DNA of 64,000 bases from JAVBPR01 sp031549485 (GCA_031549485.1 JAVBPR010000008.1:1-64000); one strand, 5' to 3'; positions 33,418 through 42,997 are shown, numbered from the stretch's first letter. A program made the numbers and translations. Notes: generated by a model not told the origin, from the sequence alone.

Positions 33418-35262
33418 ATGTTTAAATTTCATTTTATGTCCCGCAAAAATAATATACTGATTTTCTGCGCCGCGGCCGCGGTGATTGTCTTTATCGCTAT
33501 ATTAATTTCTTTCCTTTTAAATAAATCCCCCGATTTGCGTGATTTTTCGTTTAGCGCAAGCGTTGAAGCGATGAGCGACGCCCTTGCGCTTGATATCTCC
33601 TCGCACAGCGAAGAGAGCGGTCCTGGATACAATTTCGCGGAGCTTATCGCTTTTCTCGCAGCAAAATATGAAAATGATTTTGAAAAATATAACAAAGCGG
33701 ATTTGGAAAACATAACAGGCGCGCTTGCAGCCGGCAAAAGCATGAGCGAAGCCGCAAAAAATCTTAAAAACTACAAATATTATTATTCGGGATATTCCGC
33801 TGTTTTTAGTGAATTTGTAGGCTGCTATGAAAAGGAAACCGAAAAAGGCTCCGAAAGGGGCTACGGACTAAAAGTTTTCTTCCCCTTAGCGGACGGATTT
33901 TCCTGCTCCGAATCGGACGATTTCGGGGCGGCGCGAACTTACGGGTACGACCGGCAGCATACAGGGCACGATTTTATGGCGGCGGTCGGAACGCCGGTTA
34001 TCGCCGCCGAATCCGGAACTATTGAGGAGCTCGGCTGGAACGAATACGGCGGCTGGCGTATAGGCATACGCAGTTTTGACCAAAAACGATACTATTATTA
34101 CGCCCATCTGCGAAAAGATTTTCCGTTTTCATCCGAGATAAAAAAAGGCGGCAGAGTTTGCGCCGGCGATGTTATCGGTTATGTGGGGAAAACCGGTTAT
34201 TCAAAAGAAGAAAATGCCGAAAACATCGGTCCCGCCCATCTGCATTTCGGCGTTCAGCTTATTTTTGATGAAAAAGAAAAAAACGGAGAAAATCAAACAT
34301 GGATAAATCTGAACGAGCTTTCAAAGCTGCTGTACACAAACCGCGCGCAGGTCGAGAAGATTTCAGGCACCAAGGAATATAAAAGCAAATACGAATTTAT
34401 CGAATTGTCCAATTTCGCCGCCGAATCCGCCGCTTTTGGCGTCGCCGAAAAAGAAGCCGAAAAATCAGCCTTGGTTCCGATAATAATGTATCACCGCATT
34501 TTAAGCAGCGGCTCGACCGATCCGACATACACCGTGACTCCCGAGCAGTTCGAAAACGATCTAAAATATCTTCACGAAAACGGATACCATACAATTATTA
34601 TGGCCGACCTTGTAAATTATGTTTACAGCGGCGCGCCCCTCCCCGAAAAGCCTATTATCCTGAGTTTTGACGATGGGCATTATAACAACTATTTTTACGG
34701 TTCGCCGCTGCTTGAAAAATACGATATGCGCGCCGTCATTTCGGTGGTCGGAGAGTATTCGGAGCGCTCCGAAAAAGAGGGCGGGGAAAATCCGAATTTT
34801 TCCTATTTGTCTTTTGAAACGATGCGTAAAATGATTGTCGAGGGGCATTTCGAGATACAAAACCATTCATATCATCTTCATAAGGTCATAAACGGGCAAA
34901 ACGGGGCAAAGAAAAAGCACGGCGAAAGCACCGCCGATTATTCGGTACGCCTTACCAAGGATTTGATGAAGCTCCAAACAAAAATTTACGACTCTACCGG
35001 TCGTCTGCCGACAACCTTTACCTTTCCTTTCGGCGCATATTCGGGCGAGACAAACGACATTCTAAAGGATATAGGTTTCAAGGCGAGCCTTTCCTGCCGA
35101 AAAGGCGTCAGCACTATTTCACGAGGCAATCCTGAAAGCCTTTTCGGTCTTTTTAGAATCCTGCGCTCGCCCAAAAAATCCGCCGAAGATTTCTTTTCTT
35201 CGGTCGAAAAAATGACAAAAGATTCCGAAATAAATGTTTTTTTGGAAACCGCGTGCGAATAG
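33418..35262 (+). CDS. Fusion of M23 (LytM-type) peptidase and NodB polysaccharide deacetylase domains
   Basis: A 614-residue membrane-anchored, extracytoplasmic protein. One N-terminal membrane segment (about 12-34) is followed by a helical spacer (40-145). The M23 domain (about 150-285) has H181-x3-D185 and AHLHFG (H274, H276) as the zinc ligands. The NodB deacetylase domain (about 352-600) has VPIIMYHRIL, SFDDG (416-420) and a HSYHLH motif (483-488) as the metal ligands. It would both cut stem-peptide cross-bridges and deacetylate wall sugars. The pairing of these activities in one chain is uncommon and suggests coordinated wall or cortex remodelling. GGAGG precedes ATG 33418. Confidence 0.9.
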   Translation: MFKFHFMSRKNNILIFCAAAAVIVFIAILISFLLNKSPDLRDFSFSASVEAMSDALALDISSHSEESGPGYNFAELIAFLAAKYENDFEKYNKADLENITGALAAGKSMSEAAKNLKNYKYYYSGYSAVFSEFVGCYEKETEKGSERGYGLKVFFPLADGFSCSESDDFGAARTYGYDRQHTGHDFMAAVGTPVIAAESGTIEELGWNEYGGWRIGIRSFDQKRYYYYAHLRKDFPFSSEIKKGGRVCAGDVIGYVGKTGYSKEENAENIGPAHLHFGVQLIFDEKEKNGENQTWINLNELSKLLYTNRAQVEKISGTKEYKSKYEFIELSNFAAESAAFGVAEKEAEKSALVPIIMYHRILSSGSTDPTYTVTPEQFENDLKYLHENGYHTIIMADLVNYVYSGAPLPEKPIILSFDDGHYNNYFYGSPLLEKYDMRAVISVVGEYSERSEKEGGENPNFSYLSFETMRKMIVEGHFEIQNHSYHLHKVINGQNGAKKKHGESTADYSVRLTKDLMKLQTKIYDSTGRLPTTFTFPFGAYSGETNDILKDIGFKASLSCRKGVSTISRGNPESLFGLFRILRSPKKSAEDFFSSVEKMTKDSEINVFLETACE

Positions 35263-35264
35263 CT

Positions 35265-35293
35265 TTGCTTTTTTTTGAAAAATATTATATAAT
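35265..35293 (+). promoter_or_regulatory. Promoter of the small lipoprotein gene
   Basis: TTGCTT (35265-35270) and a perfect TATAAT (35288-35293) are 17 bp apart, starting just after the stop of the preceding gene. Confidence 0.65.
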
Positions 35294-35334
35294 TGAAACA
35301 CTTTAAATAATTGCTTTTATTTAGGAGATTTCAA

Positions 35335-35715
35335 ATGAAAAAAATTGTAGCTTTACTGCTTGCGCTTATCGTAGTTTTCAGCATCGTCGGTTGCGCCCCA
35401 AAAGCCGAACCGCCCGTGTTTTCTTTGCAAATGATTTCCAACACCTTTGTTCACGATGGCGCCGAGCTTAAAATCGAAAAACCCGATTTTGCAAAAATGT
35501 CGGCCACCGACGGCGCGCAGTTTACCAAAAACGGCGCTGATGTTTTCCTCTATTATTACGATAATAACAAAGCTCTTGACGCCGCAATAAAAGATAACGC
35601 TTCTCTTTCGGCGTTCACAAGAAACGAAAACATTCTTTTAAACACCACCGATGCAGAGCTTATCGACCTTTTTAAATCGATCGAGAAAAAGGCGGAAAAT
35701 CCCGAGGAAAAATAA
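35335..35715 (+). CDS. Small lipoprotein of unknown function
   Basis: A 126-residue protein with a type II signal peptide (MKKIVALLLALIVVFSIVGC) and the lipid Cys at 20. The mature part is a small alpha/beta domain without a motif I know; it contains YYYDNN and two short acidic helices. AGGAG precedes ATG 35335, so the upstream extension of the frame to 35311 is not used. It has its own promoter and terminator. Confidence 0.8.
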   Translation: MKKIVALLLALIVVFSIVGCAPKAEPPVFSLQMISNTFVHDGAELKIEKPDFAKMSATDGAQFTKNGADVFLYYYDNNKALDAAIKDNASLSAFTRNENILLNTTDAELIDLFKSIEKKAENPEEK

Positions 35716-35726
35716 TCTTGCTATTT

Positions 35727-35761
35727 AAAAAGCGTCTTGCAATTTGTAAGGCGCCTTTTTT
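35727..35761 (+). terminator. Terminator after the small lipoprotein
   Basis: Imperfect stem with one bulge (35731-35740 with 35746-35756), A5 before and T6 after. Confidence 0.7.
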
Positions 35762-35791
35762 AATAATTTTTGTTTTGCGGGGGCACGGTTT

Positions 35792-36094
35792 ATGAACGAA
35801 CTGATGACCGAAGAAGAAATAATAAAAACTTATAAGTCCATGTTGATTATCCATAGAGTGACGAGAATACTTTTTATATTCTCGTTTATAGCGCTGCTAC
35901 TTACTTCAGCGTTTTTTATCGCAAAAGACTTTTTCGATAAAGAATATCCATTATATTGGGCTATAATACTTATTGGAGCAATTTTCTTTTTTGCTGCGCT
36001 TGGAAAAATCGGAGAGGGCGCATTAAATCGCAGAGAGAAAAAGCTCAAAAATCATTCCCGCGCAATGAAAGAGCTACGCTACACTGATTTTTAG
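35792..36094 (+). CDS. Small membrane protein with two helices
   Basis: A 100-residue protein of unknown function. Two hydrophobic segments (about 24-46 and 54-72) are joined by a short loop, and the C-terminal tail is strongly basic, so both ends are probably cytoplasmic. GGGGG lies upstream of ATG 35792. I see no family motif. It is followed by a bidirectional terminator. Confidence 0.7.
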   Translation: MNELMTEEEIIKTYKSMLIIHRVTRILFIFSFIALLLTSAFFIAKDFFDKEYPLYWAIILIGAIFFFAALGKIGEGALNRREKKLKNHSRAMKELRYTDF

Positions 36095-36104
36095 CGCAAA
36101 TTAT

Positions 36105-36138
36105 AATCCCGGGAGAAATAAATTTCTCCCGGGATTTT
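36105..36138. terminator. Bidirectional terminator
   Basis: Arms 36105-36119 and 36122-36136 pair over about 14 bp and end in T5. It separates the small membrane protein from the convergent acetyltransferase gene. Confidence 0.9.
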
Positions 36139-36146
36139 TCATGGTT

Positions 36147-36656
36147 TTATACTATACTGATTTTTCCGTTTTTCCCTTTAAGCGCATCATCGTAAAGCTC
36201 GCACGCCATAATGTATTTTTCGGGAATATCCCCTTCGTTTTTTATTCCGAAACACGTCGTTTCCTTAAAGCCGAAGCGCGAATAATAAAGCGGATCTCCG
36301 ACGAGAAAAACGGCGGTATAGCCCATTTCTTTCGCAATCTCAAATCCTCTTTTTATAAGCGCACCGCCGATGCCGCGATTCCGATGCGAAAGCTCGACAC
36401 AAATCGGCGAGAGAAGAAGCTCTTCGTATATTTTTTCGCCGCAGCCGATTTTCATTTTGGTGAACATGATATGCCCGATAAGTTCCCCGCCCTCCTCTGC
36501 GACAAGCGCGAGCGGCGGCAGATAATTTTCACTTTTCCGCAGCTTGCGGACATATTCCTGCTCGTCGCCGTCTTTGACCGCTGCGGTTTCAAAGGCGGTT
36601 TTTACAAGCTCGTGAATTTTGTCAAATTCTTTTTCTTCTTCTCTTCGAATTATCAT
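36147..36656 (-). CDS. GNAT-family N-acetyltransferase
   Basis: A 169-residue protein with the GNAT fold. The acetyl-CoA loop is near SHRNRGIGGALIKRGFEIA (R/Q-x-x-G-x-G/A), followed by FLVGDPLYYSRFGFKE, typical of the YhbS/GCN5-related branch. Substrate unknown. It follows rsmG in the same direction, 24 bp on, with a weak GGGG ribosome site. Confidence 0.88.
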   Translation of the reverse strand: MIIRREEEKEFDKIHELVKTAFETAAVKDGDEQEYVRKLRKSENYLPPLALVAEEGGELIGHIMFTKMKIGCGEKIYEELLLSPICVELSHRNRGIGGALIKRGFEIAKEMGYTAVFLVGDPLYYSRFGFKETTCFGIKNEGDIPEKYIMACELYDDALKGKNGKISIV

Positions 36657-36680
36657 AGCAACCCCGTCCGGAATTTATTT

Positions 36681-37328
36681 TTAAAGGCTCCGCTTTTTTA
36701 TCACCGCCGAGGCTCGCGGATATTTTTCATCGGTCGGTCCGATTTTTTTAATTATGACAAGGGTTCTGTATGAGCCGTCCGAAAGGGTAGTTTCCATTAC
36801 ATCAAAAAGTTCACCTGAAAGGGCTTTTATCGCGTTTTTCGCTTCTGCAATTTCCTCTTTCGCCTTTTCGCTTTTCATCGCTATAAAATATCCGCCCGCT
36901 TTGACAAACGGCAGGCAGTATTCACAAAGCTCGGAGAGCTTAGCAACCGCGCGCGCGCAAACGATATCAAAGCTGTCGCGAAAGCGAGGTTCTTTTGCCA
37001 AAAGTTCTGCCCTGCCCTGTAGCGCGGCGAGATTTGAAAACTCCAATGCGGCGGCGGTTTCGGCGATAAACGCAACCCTTTTTCCTGTTCCGTCGAGTGC
37101 GGTGACATTTATTTTCTCGTTTTGCGCCGCGATGACCGCTGCGGGAAATCCCGCGCCGCTGCCGACATCAAGCACCGAAACGCCGTCTTTGAAAAGTCCG
37201 GTTTCGAACAGGAAACGACAGTCTTCAATATGCTTTACAAGCCCTTCTTCAAAGGTTTTTACCGCCGTCAAATTCATGACGGCGTTTTTTTCGACAACCG
37301 CCTTCAGATAATCCTCAATTTTTGGCAT
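36681..37328 (-). CDS. rsmG: 16S rRNA (guanine527-N7)-methyltransferase
   Basis: A 215-residue SAM-dependent methyltransferase. SAM motif I VLDVGSGAGFPA is near residue 48, and CARAVAKLSELCEY near 125. It methylates G527 in the 530 loop; loss gives low-level streptomycin resistance in other bacteria. It overlaps mnmG by 14 bp, the usual order. Confidence 0.95.
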   Translation of the reverse strand: MPKIEDYLKAVVEKNAVMNLTAVKTFEEGLVKHIEDCRFLFETGLFKDGVSVLDVGSGAGFPAAVIAAQNEKINVTALDGTGKRVAFIAETAAALEFSNLAALQGRAELLAKEPRFRDSFDIVCARAVAKLSELCEYCLPFVKAGGYFIAMKSEKAKEEIAEAKNAIKALSGELFDVMETTLSDGSYRTLVIIKKIGPTDEKYPRASAVIKKRSL

Positions 37329-39210
37329 TTTTATCCCTCCCGGACGCCGCGAGATATATAAGCAAAACGCTTATATCCGCGGGGTTTACCCCCGAAATCC
37401 GCGCGGCTCTGCCAAGGGTTTCGGGGCGGATTTTCGAAAGTTTGTCCGCCGCCTCAAGCCTAAGTCCCTTTATGCTTTTATAATCAATATTGCCCGGCAA
37501 AATTTTTGATTCTAACTTTTTCGCGGAATCCGCCTCCGCCTGCTGGCGCTTTATATATCCCTCGTATTTTATTCTCAGCTCCGCTTCTTTTCGAATTTCT
37601 TCGGAAAGCGGCGGGCTCGCAGCGTCGAACCTTGCGAGTTTTTCATAGGTGATTCCCGGACGCTTGAGAAGGTCGGCAAATTTCGCGCCCGATGAAAGCG
37701 GCGCACCGCCCTCCTCGGTTAAAACCGCGTCAAGCTCGGCGCTGCGCTCTATCTTTGTTTTCCTAAGCCGCGCTTCCTCGTCCTCTATCTGCGCTTTTTT
37801 CAAAAGAAAATCGGCGTATCTTTTTTCGTCTATCAGTCCGATATCGTGCCCGATTTCGGTCAGGCGCATATCGGCGTTATCCTGTCTTAATAGCAGGCGG
37901 TATTCGCTTCTTGACGTCATCATTCTGTAGGGCTCATTTGTGCCTTTTGTGACGAGGTCGTCTATAAGCGTTCCGATATATGAGCTTTTGCGCTCCAAAA
38001 TAAATTCCGACTCGCCTTTGATTTTCCGCGCCGCATTCACTCCGGCAACAAGCCCCTGCGCCGCAGCTTCCTCATATCCGGAAGTCCCGTTAAACTGGCC
38101 CGCGCCGTAAAGACCGCTTATCTCCTTTGTTTCAAGGGTAGGGTAAAGCGCGAGCGGATCGACAAGGTCGTATTCGATTGCGTATGCGGGGCGGGTGACC
38201 TTTACCTTCTCGAGCCCTTTTATTGTTCGCATGAGCGCTTCCTGCACATCCTCGGGAAGCGAGGAGGAGCAGCCCTGCAAATACATTTCCTCGGTATCAA
38301 GCCCCATCGGCTCAATAAAAAGCTGATGCCGTTCTTTGTCGGCAAAGCGCATGACCTTATCCTCGATGCTCGGGCAGTAACGCGGCCCGATGCCTTTAAT
38401 ACTGCCGTTGTAAATCGGGGAACGGTGAATATTTTGCCTTATTTGTTCATGTGTCCGCTCGTTTGTATATGTGCTGTAGCAAAGGGCTCGGTTTCCGCCG
38501 CAGTCCTCTCTGCTGTGGGTAAACGAAAACGGGGTGAAATCATCCTCGCCCGCCTGGATTTCAAGCCCGGTAAAATCAACCGAACCGCGATGAATACGCG
38601 CCGGAGTTCCTGTTTTAAAACGCAGAAGCGGAAGCCCCGCTTTTCTTAGGCTTTCTGTAAGGCCCTCTGCCGCGAACATGCCGTCCGGCCCGCCGGGGTA
38701 TGCGTTCTCGCCGACAATAATCATGCCGCTAAGATATGTTCCGGCGGCAATTATCGCCGCTTTTACTTCATATCTCGCGCCGAGCCTTGAAATAACCGCC
38801 GAAACCCGTTTTTCCTCAATTTCGATATCCACAATTTCCGCCTGTTTGAGGTCAAGGTTTTCTGAAAGCTCCAAAACATGCTTCATATGCGCCTGATATT
38901 TTCTTCTGTCTACCTGTGCGCGGTTGCTGTGAACCGCAGTGCCGCGGCTTTTGTTCAGCGTTCTAAACTGGATTCCGCAAATATCCGCCGCCTTGCCCAT
39001 CTCGCCGCCGAGCGCATCGATTTCTCTTATCAAATGCCCTTTTGCGCTGCCGCCCATGCAGGGGTTACACGGCATATTTCCGACTGCGTCCATATTTATC
39101 GTGAAAATCACCGTTTTCATGCCAAGGCGCGCACAGGCAAGGGCAGCTTCAATGCCCGCATGTCCCGCTCCGATAACGGCAATATCATATTTTTCGGCGT
39201 TATAGGTCAT
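37315..39210 (-). CDS. mnmG: tRNA uridine 5-carboxymethylaminomethyl modification enzyme MnmG (GidA)
   Basis: A 631-residue FAD protein with GAGHAGIEAALA (14-25), CNPCMGGSAKGHL, and the C-terminal helical domain that binds MnmE (GLRLEAADKLSKIRPETLGRAARISGV). With MnmE it places cmnm5 on U34 of certain tRNAs. Normal length. Confidence 0.97.
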   Translation of the reverse strand: MTYNAEKYDIAVIGAGHAGIEAALACARLGMKTVIFTINMDAVGNMPCNPCMGGSAKGHLIREIDALGGEMGKAADICGIQFRTLNKSRGTAVHSNRAQVDRRKYQAHMKHVLELSENLDLKQAEIVDIEIEEKRVSAVISRLGARYEVKAAIIAAGTYLSGMIIVGENAYPGGPDGMFAAEGLTESLRKAGLPLLRFKTGTPARIHRGSVDFTGLEIQAGEDDFTPFSFTHSREDCGGNRALCYSTYTNERTHEQIRQNIHRSPIYNGSIKGIGPRYCPSIEDKVMRFADKERHQLFIEPMGLDTEEMYLQGCSSSLPEDVQEALMRTIKGLEKVKVTRPAYAIEYDLVDPLALYPTLETKEISGLYGAGQFNGTSGYEEAAAQGLVAGVNAARKIKGESEFILERKSSYIGTLIDDLVTKGTNEPYRMMTSRSEYRLLLRQDNADMRLTEIGHDIGLIDEKRYADFLLKKAQIEDEEARLRKTKIERSAELDAVLTEEGGAPLSSGAKFADLLKRPGITYEKLARFDAASPPLSEEIRKEAELRIKYEGYIKRQQAEADSAKKLESKILPGNIDYKSIKGLRLEAADKLSKIRPETLGRAARISGVNPADISVLLIYLAASGRDKNAKN

Positions 39211-39273
39211 TTTCTCTCCGTTTTTTTGCGGCGTTTTGTAAAACCGCCGCCTGTTTGATAGTTTTATTCAAAT

Positions 39274-39380
39274 TTTGCCGCCGCACTTTCGCGCTGAGAA
39301 ATCTATAAAAACAAAACTTATTTGCCGACGCACTTTCGCGGCGGGAAAATCTATAAAAGCAAAATTTATTTGCCGACGCA
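39274..39380. repeat. 47-48 bp tandem duplication including the mnmE 3' end
   Basis: The block reading (plus) TTTGCCG.CGCA..TTTCGCG..GAAATCTATAAAA.CAAAA begins at 39274, 39321 and 39369. The third block contains the last codons and stop of mnmE, so the gene tail was copied downstream about two times with a few substitutions. Confidence 0.8.
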
Positions 39381-40688
39381 AAAACGCGCAAAGATATCGG
39401 CTACTACATCTTCTCTCGCCGTTTTGCCGGTGATTTCTCCGAGCGCGTCGGCCGCGGCGGTTATATCGATTTCCGCAATATCAGGATGCTCGCCCTGCGA
39501 AAGCGCGTCAGCCGCCGCCAAAAGCGAGATTTTCGCTCTTGAAAGCGCGGCAAAATGGCGAGCGTTTGTGATGATAAGCCCTTCCCTGAAATCGGCGCCG
39601 GCCTTTGCTTTTATCGCCGCTTTCAGTTCCGGTAACCCCGCGCCCGTTTTCGCCGAAACGACAATCGCCCCCGGCAAATCCGCCTTTAGTCCGGCATCGC
39701 TTTTATTTAAAACAACTACCGCGTTTTTGCTCTCAGCCTTTTTTAAAAGGTCTTTTTCCTCGCCCGACAACTCTTTCGAACCATCAAAAATAAGCAGCAA
39801 AAGCTCGGCATTTTCAAATTTTTCCTTTGCAAGGGAGATGCCGATTTTTTCGATTTCATCGCCGCTTTCCCTAATCCCCGCGGTGTCCGAAAGCGAAAGG
39901 ATTATATCGTCGATAACAATATCTTTTGTGACAACGTCACGCGTCGTGCCCGAAATTTCGGTAACTATAGAGCGCGTTTCGCCCGAAAGCATATTCATCA
40001 CCGAGCTTTTTCCGACATTCGGAATTCCCGCGATAACCGTGTCGATTCCCTTTGAAACCGCTCTGCCGAAATCATAAGTAGAAAGAAGCTGCTCTATTTC
40101 AATGCTTGTCTTTTTTACCGCCTTTAAAATTTCGCCGCCGTCCGGCTCTGGAATATCCTCATAGGTAAAATCCACCGCGGCAAATATCGAGGAAAGCGCG
40201 GAAATAAGCGTGTCGCGGATTTCGTTTATTTTTTTCGAGAGCTCTGTTCCCTTTGCGGCGATTTTCGCCGCTGCCTCGCTCTTCGCGTTTATCAAATCGA
40301 TTACGCTTTCGCACTCCGCCATGTCGAGTTTTCCGTTTAAAAAGGCAGTTTTCGAAAACTCGCCTGCTTCGGCAGGCTCGGCGCCGGCCTCCAAAAGCGT
40401 TTGCAAAATCATCGAAAGCACGACAACTCCGCCATGCCCGCAAAACTCGACCATATCAAGCCCTGTCGGCGATTTCGGGGCGCGAAAAACGGTGGCTGTG
40501 ACAAAATCCACAACCTCTTTGTTCCGAATAATTTTACCGTATGAAACGGTATTTCCCGCGGCTTTTACAAGATCCGCGCCGTCAAAAACGCTGTTTGCGA
40601 TTTCTATTGCGCGGTCTCCGCAAATGCGGACAATACCGAGCGCGGCGTTTCCCGCCGCGGTTGAAATCGCGGCAAAATTTCTGCCCAT
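39366..40688 (-). CDS. mnmE: tRNA modification GTPase MnmE (TrmE)
   Basis: A 440-residue protein: N-terminal folate-binding domain, helical domain, and a G domain with GIPNVGKSS (G1), GTTRD (G3 region) and NKSD. The C-terminus FCVGK carries the catalytic Cys of the family motif FC[I/V]GK. The partner gene mnmG lies 155 bp downstream. Confidence 0.97.
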   Translation of the reverse strand: MGRNFAAISTAAGNAALGIVRICGDRAIEIANSVFDGADLVKAAGNTVSYGKIIRNKEVVDFVTATVFRAPKSPTGLDMVEFCGHGGVVVLSMILQTLLEAGAEPAEAGEFSKTAFLNGKLDMAECESVIDLINAKSEAAAKIAAKGTELSKKINEIRDTLISALSSIFAAVDFTYEDIPEPDGGEILKAVKKTSIEIEQLLSTYDFGRAVSKGIDTVIAGIPNVGKSSVMNMLSGETRSIVTEISGTTRDVVTKDIVIDDIILSLSDTAGIRESGDEIEKIGISLAKEKFENAELLLLIFDGSKELSGEEKDLLKKAESKNAVVVLNKSDAGLKADLPGAIVVSAKTGAGLPELKAAIKAKAGADFREGLIITNARHFAALSRAKISLLAAADALSQGEHPDIAEIDITAAADALGEITGKTAREDVVADIFARFCVGK

Positions 40689-40713
40689 TTTTTCTTCCTT
40701 ACACTAAAAATCC

Positions 40714-40743
40714 AAAAGCCGCCGCTTTTACGCGGCGGCTTTT
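40714..40743. terminator. Terminator between jag and mnmE
   Basis: GCCGCCGC (40718-40725) pairs with GCGGCGGC (40732-40739), A4 and T4 flanks. It would reduce read-through from jag into mnmE on the minus strand. Confidence 0.75.
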
Positions 40744-40749
40744 ATCTCA

Positions 40750-41727
40750 TTAATCTTTGTTTTTGTCGCCGAACATTTTATTAAAAAGTTCTTTATCGCT
40801 TATCTCCGCCTTTGGTTTGCTCTCGGATTTCGGCGGTGAAAACGGCTTTTGCTCTCTCTTAAAGTCGCTGTGGCCTTTGAAATTTCCGTCTCTTTTAAAA
40901 TCGCCGCGCGGGCCGGAGCTCTTCGGACGATGCGGCGCAGGATCGCTTCCGCTGTACATGATTATTACCTTGCGGTTCGGATCAACGCCAATTGAAGAAG
41001 TCGAGATATTTTCTCTGCCCTGAAGCGCGGAATGGATAACCCTTCTCTCATATGGATTCATCGGCTCGAGAGTGACATTTCTGCGGTTTTTCAAAACCTT
41101 TGCCGCAAGTTTATTTGCCAGGCGGACAAGGGTTTCTTCGCGTTTTTCACGATAGTTTTCGGTGTCGATTGTAACTCTTACATAATCGGATTTGCCTTTA
41201 TTGACAATCAGGCTGGTGAGATACTGCAGCGCGTCAAGCGTTTCGCCTCTTCTGCCGATTATCTCGCCCATGTTATCGCCGCTGACTTCGACATTCAAAG
41301 TTTCTTCGTCGGTCGCCGCCGCTACGGTCGCGTCTATTCCCATATTGCGGAGTATTACCGATAAAAACTCCTCCGCTTTTTTTGAAAGCTCGTCGCCCGA
41401 AGAAATTATTTTCTTTTTAGGCGCGGCGGGAATTTCGGTTTTTACCTCTGTTGCAGCTTTTTCGGTTTTTTCCGGCTTCGCCCATTTTTTCTCTTGAATT
41501 TCGGTTTTCGCAGCGGGCGCGGCTTTCTCAATAGGCGCCTGCTCCGGAGCTTCGTCCGGCGCTTCAAAAATGATTTTTATCTTAGCGTTTGTGGAACGGA
41601 AAAGCCCTTTTGACGGCGTTTCCAAAACTTCTACACTGACATCGTCTCTATCCATCGAAAGCTCGGCAAGACCTGTTTCAATCGCCGCGTCAATGGTTTT
41701 ACCTGTAAAAACAAATTCTTTTAACAT
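40750..41727 (-). CDS. jag: RNA-binding protein KhpB (Jag/EloR)
   Basis: A 325-residue protein. Jag_N domain (1-52), Glu/Lys/Pro-rich linker (55-110), KH domain with GEIIGRRGETLDALQYL (154-170), and R3H domain with NPYERRVIHSALQ (224-236). A basic, disordered C-terminal tail of about 65 residues follows. In other Firmicutes it controls cell elongation and binds small RNAs with KhpA. It lies next to yidC as usual. Confidence 0.95.
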   Translation of the reverse strand: MLKEFVFTGKTIDAAIETGLAELSMDRDDVSVEVLETPSKGLFRSTNAKIKIIFEAPDEAPEQAPIEKAAPAAKTEIQEKKWAKPEKTEKAATEVKTEIPAAPKKKIISSGDELSKKAEEFLSVILRNMGIDATVAAATDEETLNVEVSGDNMGEIIGRRGETLDALQYLTSLIVNKGKSDYVRVTIDTENYREKREETLVRLANKLAAKVLKNRRNVTLEPMNPYERRVIHSALQGRENISTSSIGVDPNRKVIIMYSGSDPAPHRPKSSGPRGDFKRDGNFKGHSDFKREQKPFSPPKSESKPKAEISDKELFNKMFGDKNKD

Positions 41728-42960
41728 TTATTTTTCCTCTTCGACAAGCTCTTCCAAAACTTCGGTTCCGGGAATTTCCGTGGGTAATTCGTCCGCCGAA
41801 GTTCCGATAACCTCGCTTGCCATTTCCGCAGTTTGAATCTCTTCCAGGCGCTCGGTTTCGGCCGAGTCATCTATCTCCGGCGTAATTCCGTTTGCCAAAT
41901 CAATAGCGGCGTTATGCGCTTTTATTGCCGCAATGATTTCGGGATCCTCTTCGAATTTATACGAAACTTTTTTGCCTGCCGGCAGAGAAACAGCAGCCTT
42001 TGCGGCAGGTTTCTGTCCGCTTTTTCCCGCGACGCGCGGCGCCTCTGTTTCGACCTTGACCGTCTGGCGTTTTGCTTTTTCGATTTTCTTTTTCTGATTA
42101 TTGCTTATCGCCGCTTCCGCGCGCGCTTTTTCAAGAATCTCAAGCGGTTTATATTTGCGGTTAAGCGCCCATTCTACCGCGATTCCGAGAAGGGTGCTGA
42201 TTATCCAGTAAAGTCCGACGCCCGCCGGAACGCTGAAGCAGATGACGACCGACATAACCGGCATCATATACATCATCGATTTCGTCGTGCCTGCGGCGTT
42301 TTGATCGCCTGTCGGAGTATATTTCATTGTGTATTTCGAGGACAGGAAGGAAGCGAGTCCCGAAATAATCGGAATAATTAAAATCCACGACATATGGGTT
42401 ATCGACGGAACTTCCGAAAGATTCAGCCCGAAAAGTCCGAAATTGATTTCCCGGAAATTTGCCATAATTTCAGGAAAGGTTGCTTTTAGGCTGTCTGCTT
42501 TAAGCAAAATCTGATTATAGAGCGGAATTTGCGTAAATTTATCGCCGATTTCGACCGCTTTTGCAAGCGAATTTATATCGGCATGCGGCATCTTCAAAAT
42601 GTAAGTAAGCGGATTGATGATAACCTGATAAAGAACCATAATGATCGGGAGCTGGAGAAACATCGGAAGGCATCCGCCGGCGGGATTAAAGCCCTCTTTT
42701 TGATAAAGCTCCATGATTTCTTTATTCATTTTGTCTTTATCGTTTTTGTATTCTTTTCTTATCGCATCTTCTCTCGGTTTAAGCGCGTACTGCTTTAGCG
42801 TGCCTTTTTTTTGCTTGACCGAAAGGGGAATAAGTATCGCTTTCATAATAAGGGTAAACATAAAAATGGCAAAAGCATAGCCGAGCACATCGGTATAGCA
42901 AAGCCTGAAAAGCCAGCCGAAAGGCTGCGCAATTATGCCCCAAATGTTCATATCGCCCAA
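41728..42960 (-). CDS. yidC: Membrane protein insertase YidC/Oxa1
   Basis: A 410-residue insertase with five helices in the core (about 25-255); the LSVKQKKGTLKQYALKPRED cytoplasmic hairpin and MFLQLPIIMVLYQVI are typical. The long Lys/Ala/Glu-rich C-terminal tail (about 265-410) probably binds the ribosome. The start is TTG 42960, 7 bases after GGAG; an ATG three codons later has poor spacing. There is no lipobox, unlike the Bacillus SpoIIIJ type. Confidence 0.93.
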   Translation of the reverse strand: MGDMNIWGIIAQPFGWLFRLCYTDVLGYAFAIFMFTLIMKAILIPLSVKQKKGTLKQYALKPREDAIRKEYKNDKDKMNKEIMELYQKEGFNPAGGCLPMFLQLPIIMVLYQVIINPLTYILKMPHADINSLAKAVEIGDKFTQIPLYNQILLKADSLKATFPEIMANFREINFGLFGLNLSEVPSITHMSWILIIPIISGLASFLSSKYTMKYTPTGDQNAAGTTKSMMYMMPVMSVVICFSVPAGVGLYWIISTLLGIAVEWALNRKYKPLEILEKARAEAAISNNQKKKIEKAKRQTVKVETEAPRVAGKSGQKPAAKAAVSLPAGKKVSYKFEEDPEIIAAIKAHNAAIDLANGITPEIDDSAETERLEEIQTAEMASEVIGTSADELPTEIPGTEVLEELVEEEK

Positions 42961-42997
42961 AATAATTCTCCTTCAAAATTTTGATTGAAAGTTTCTT

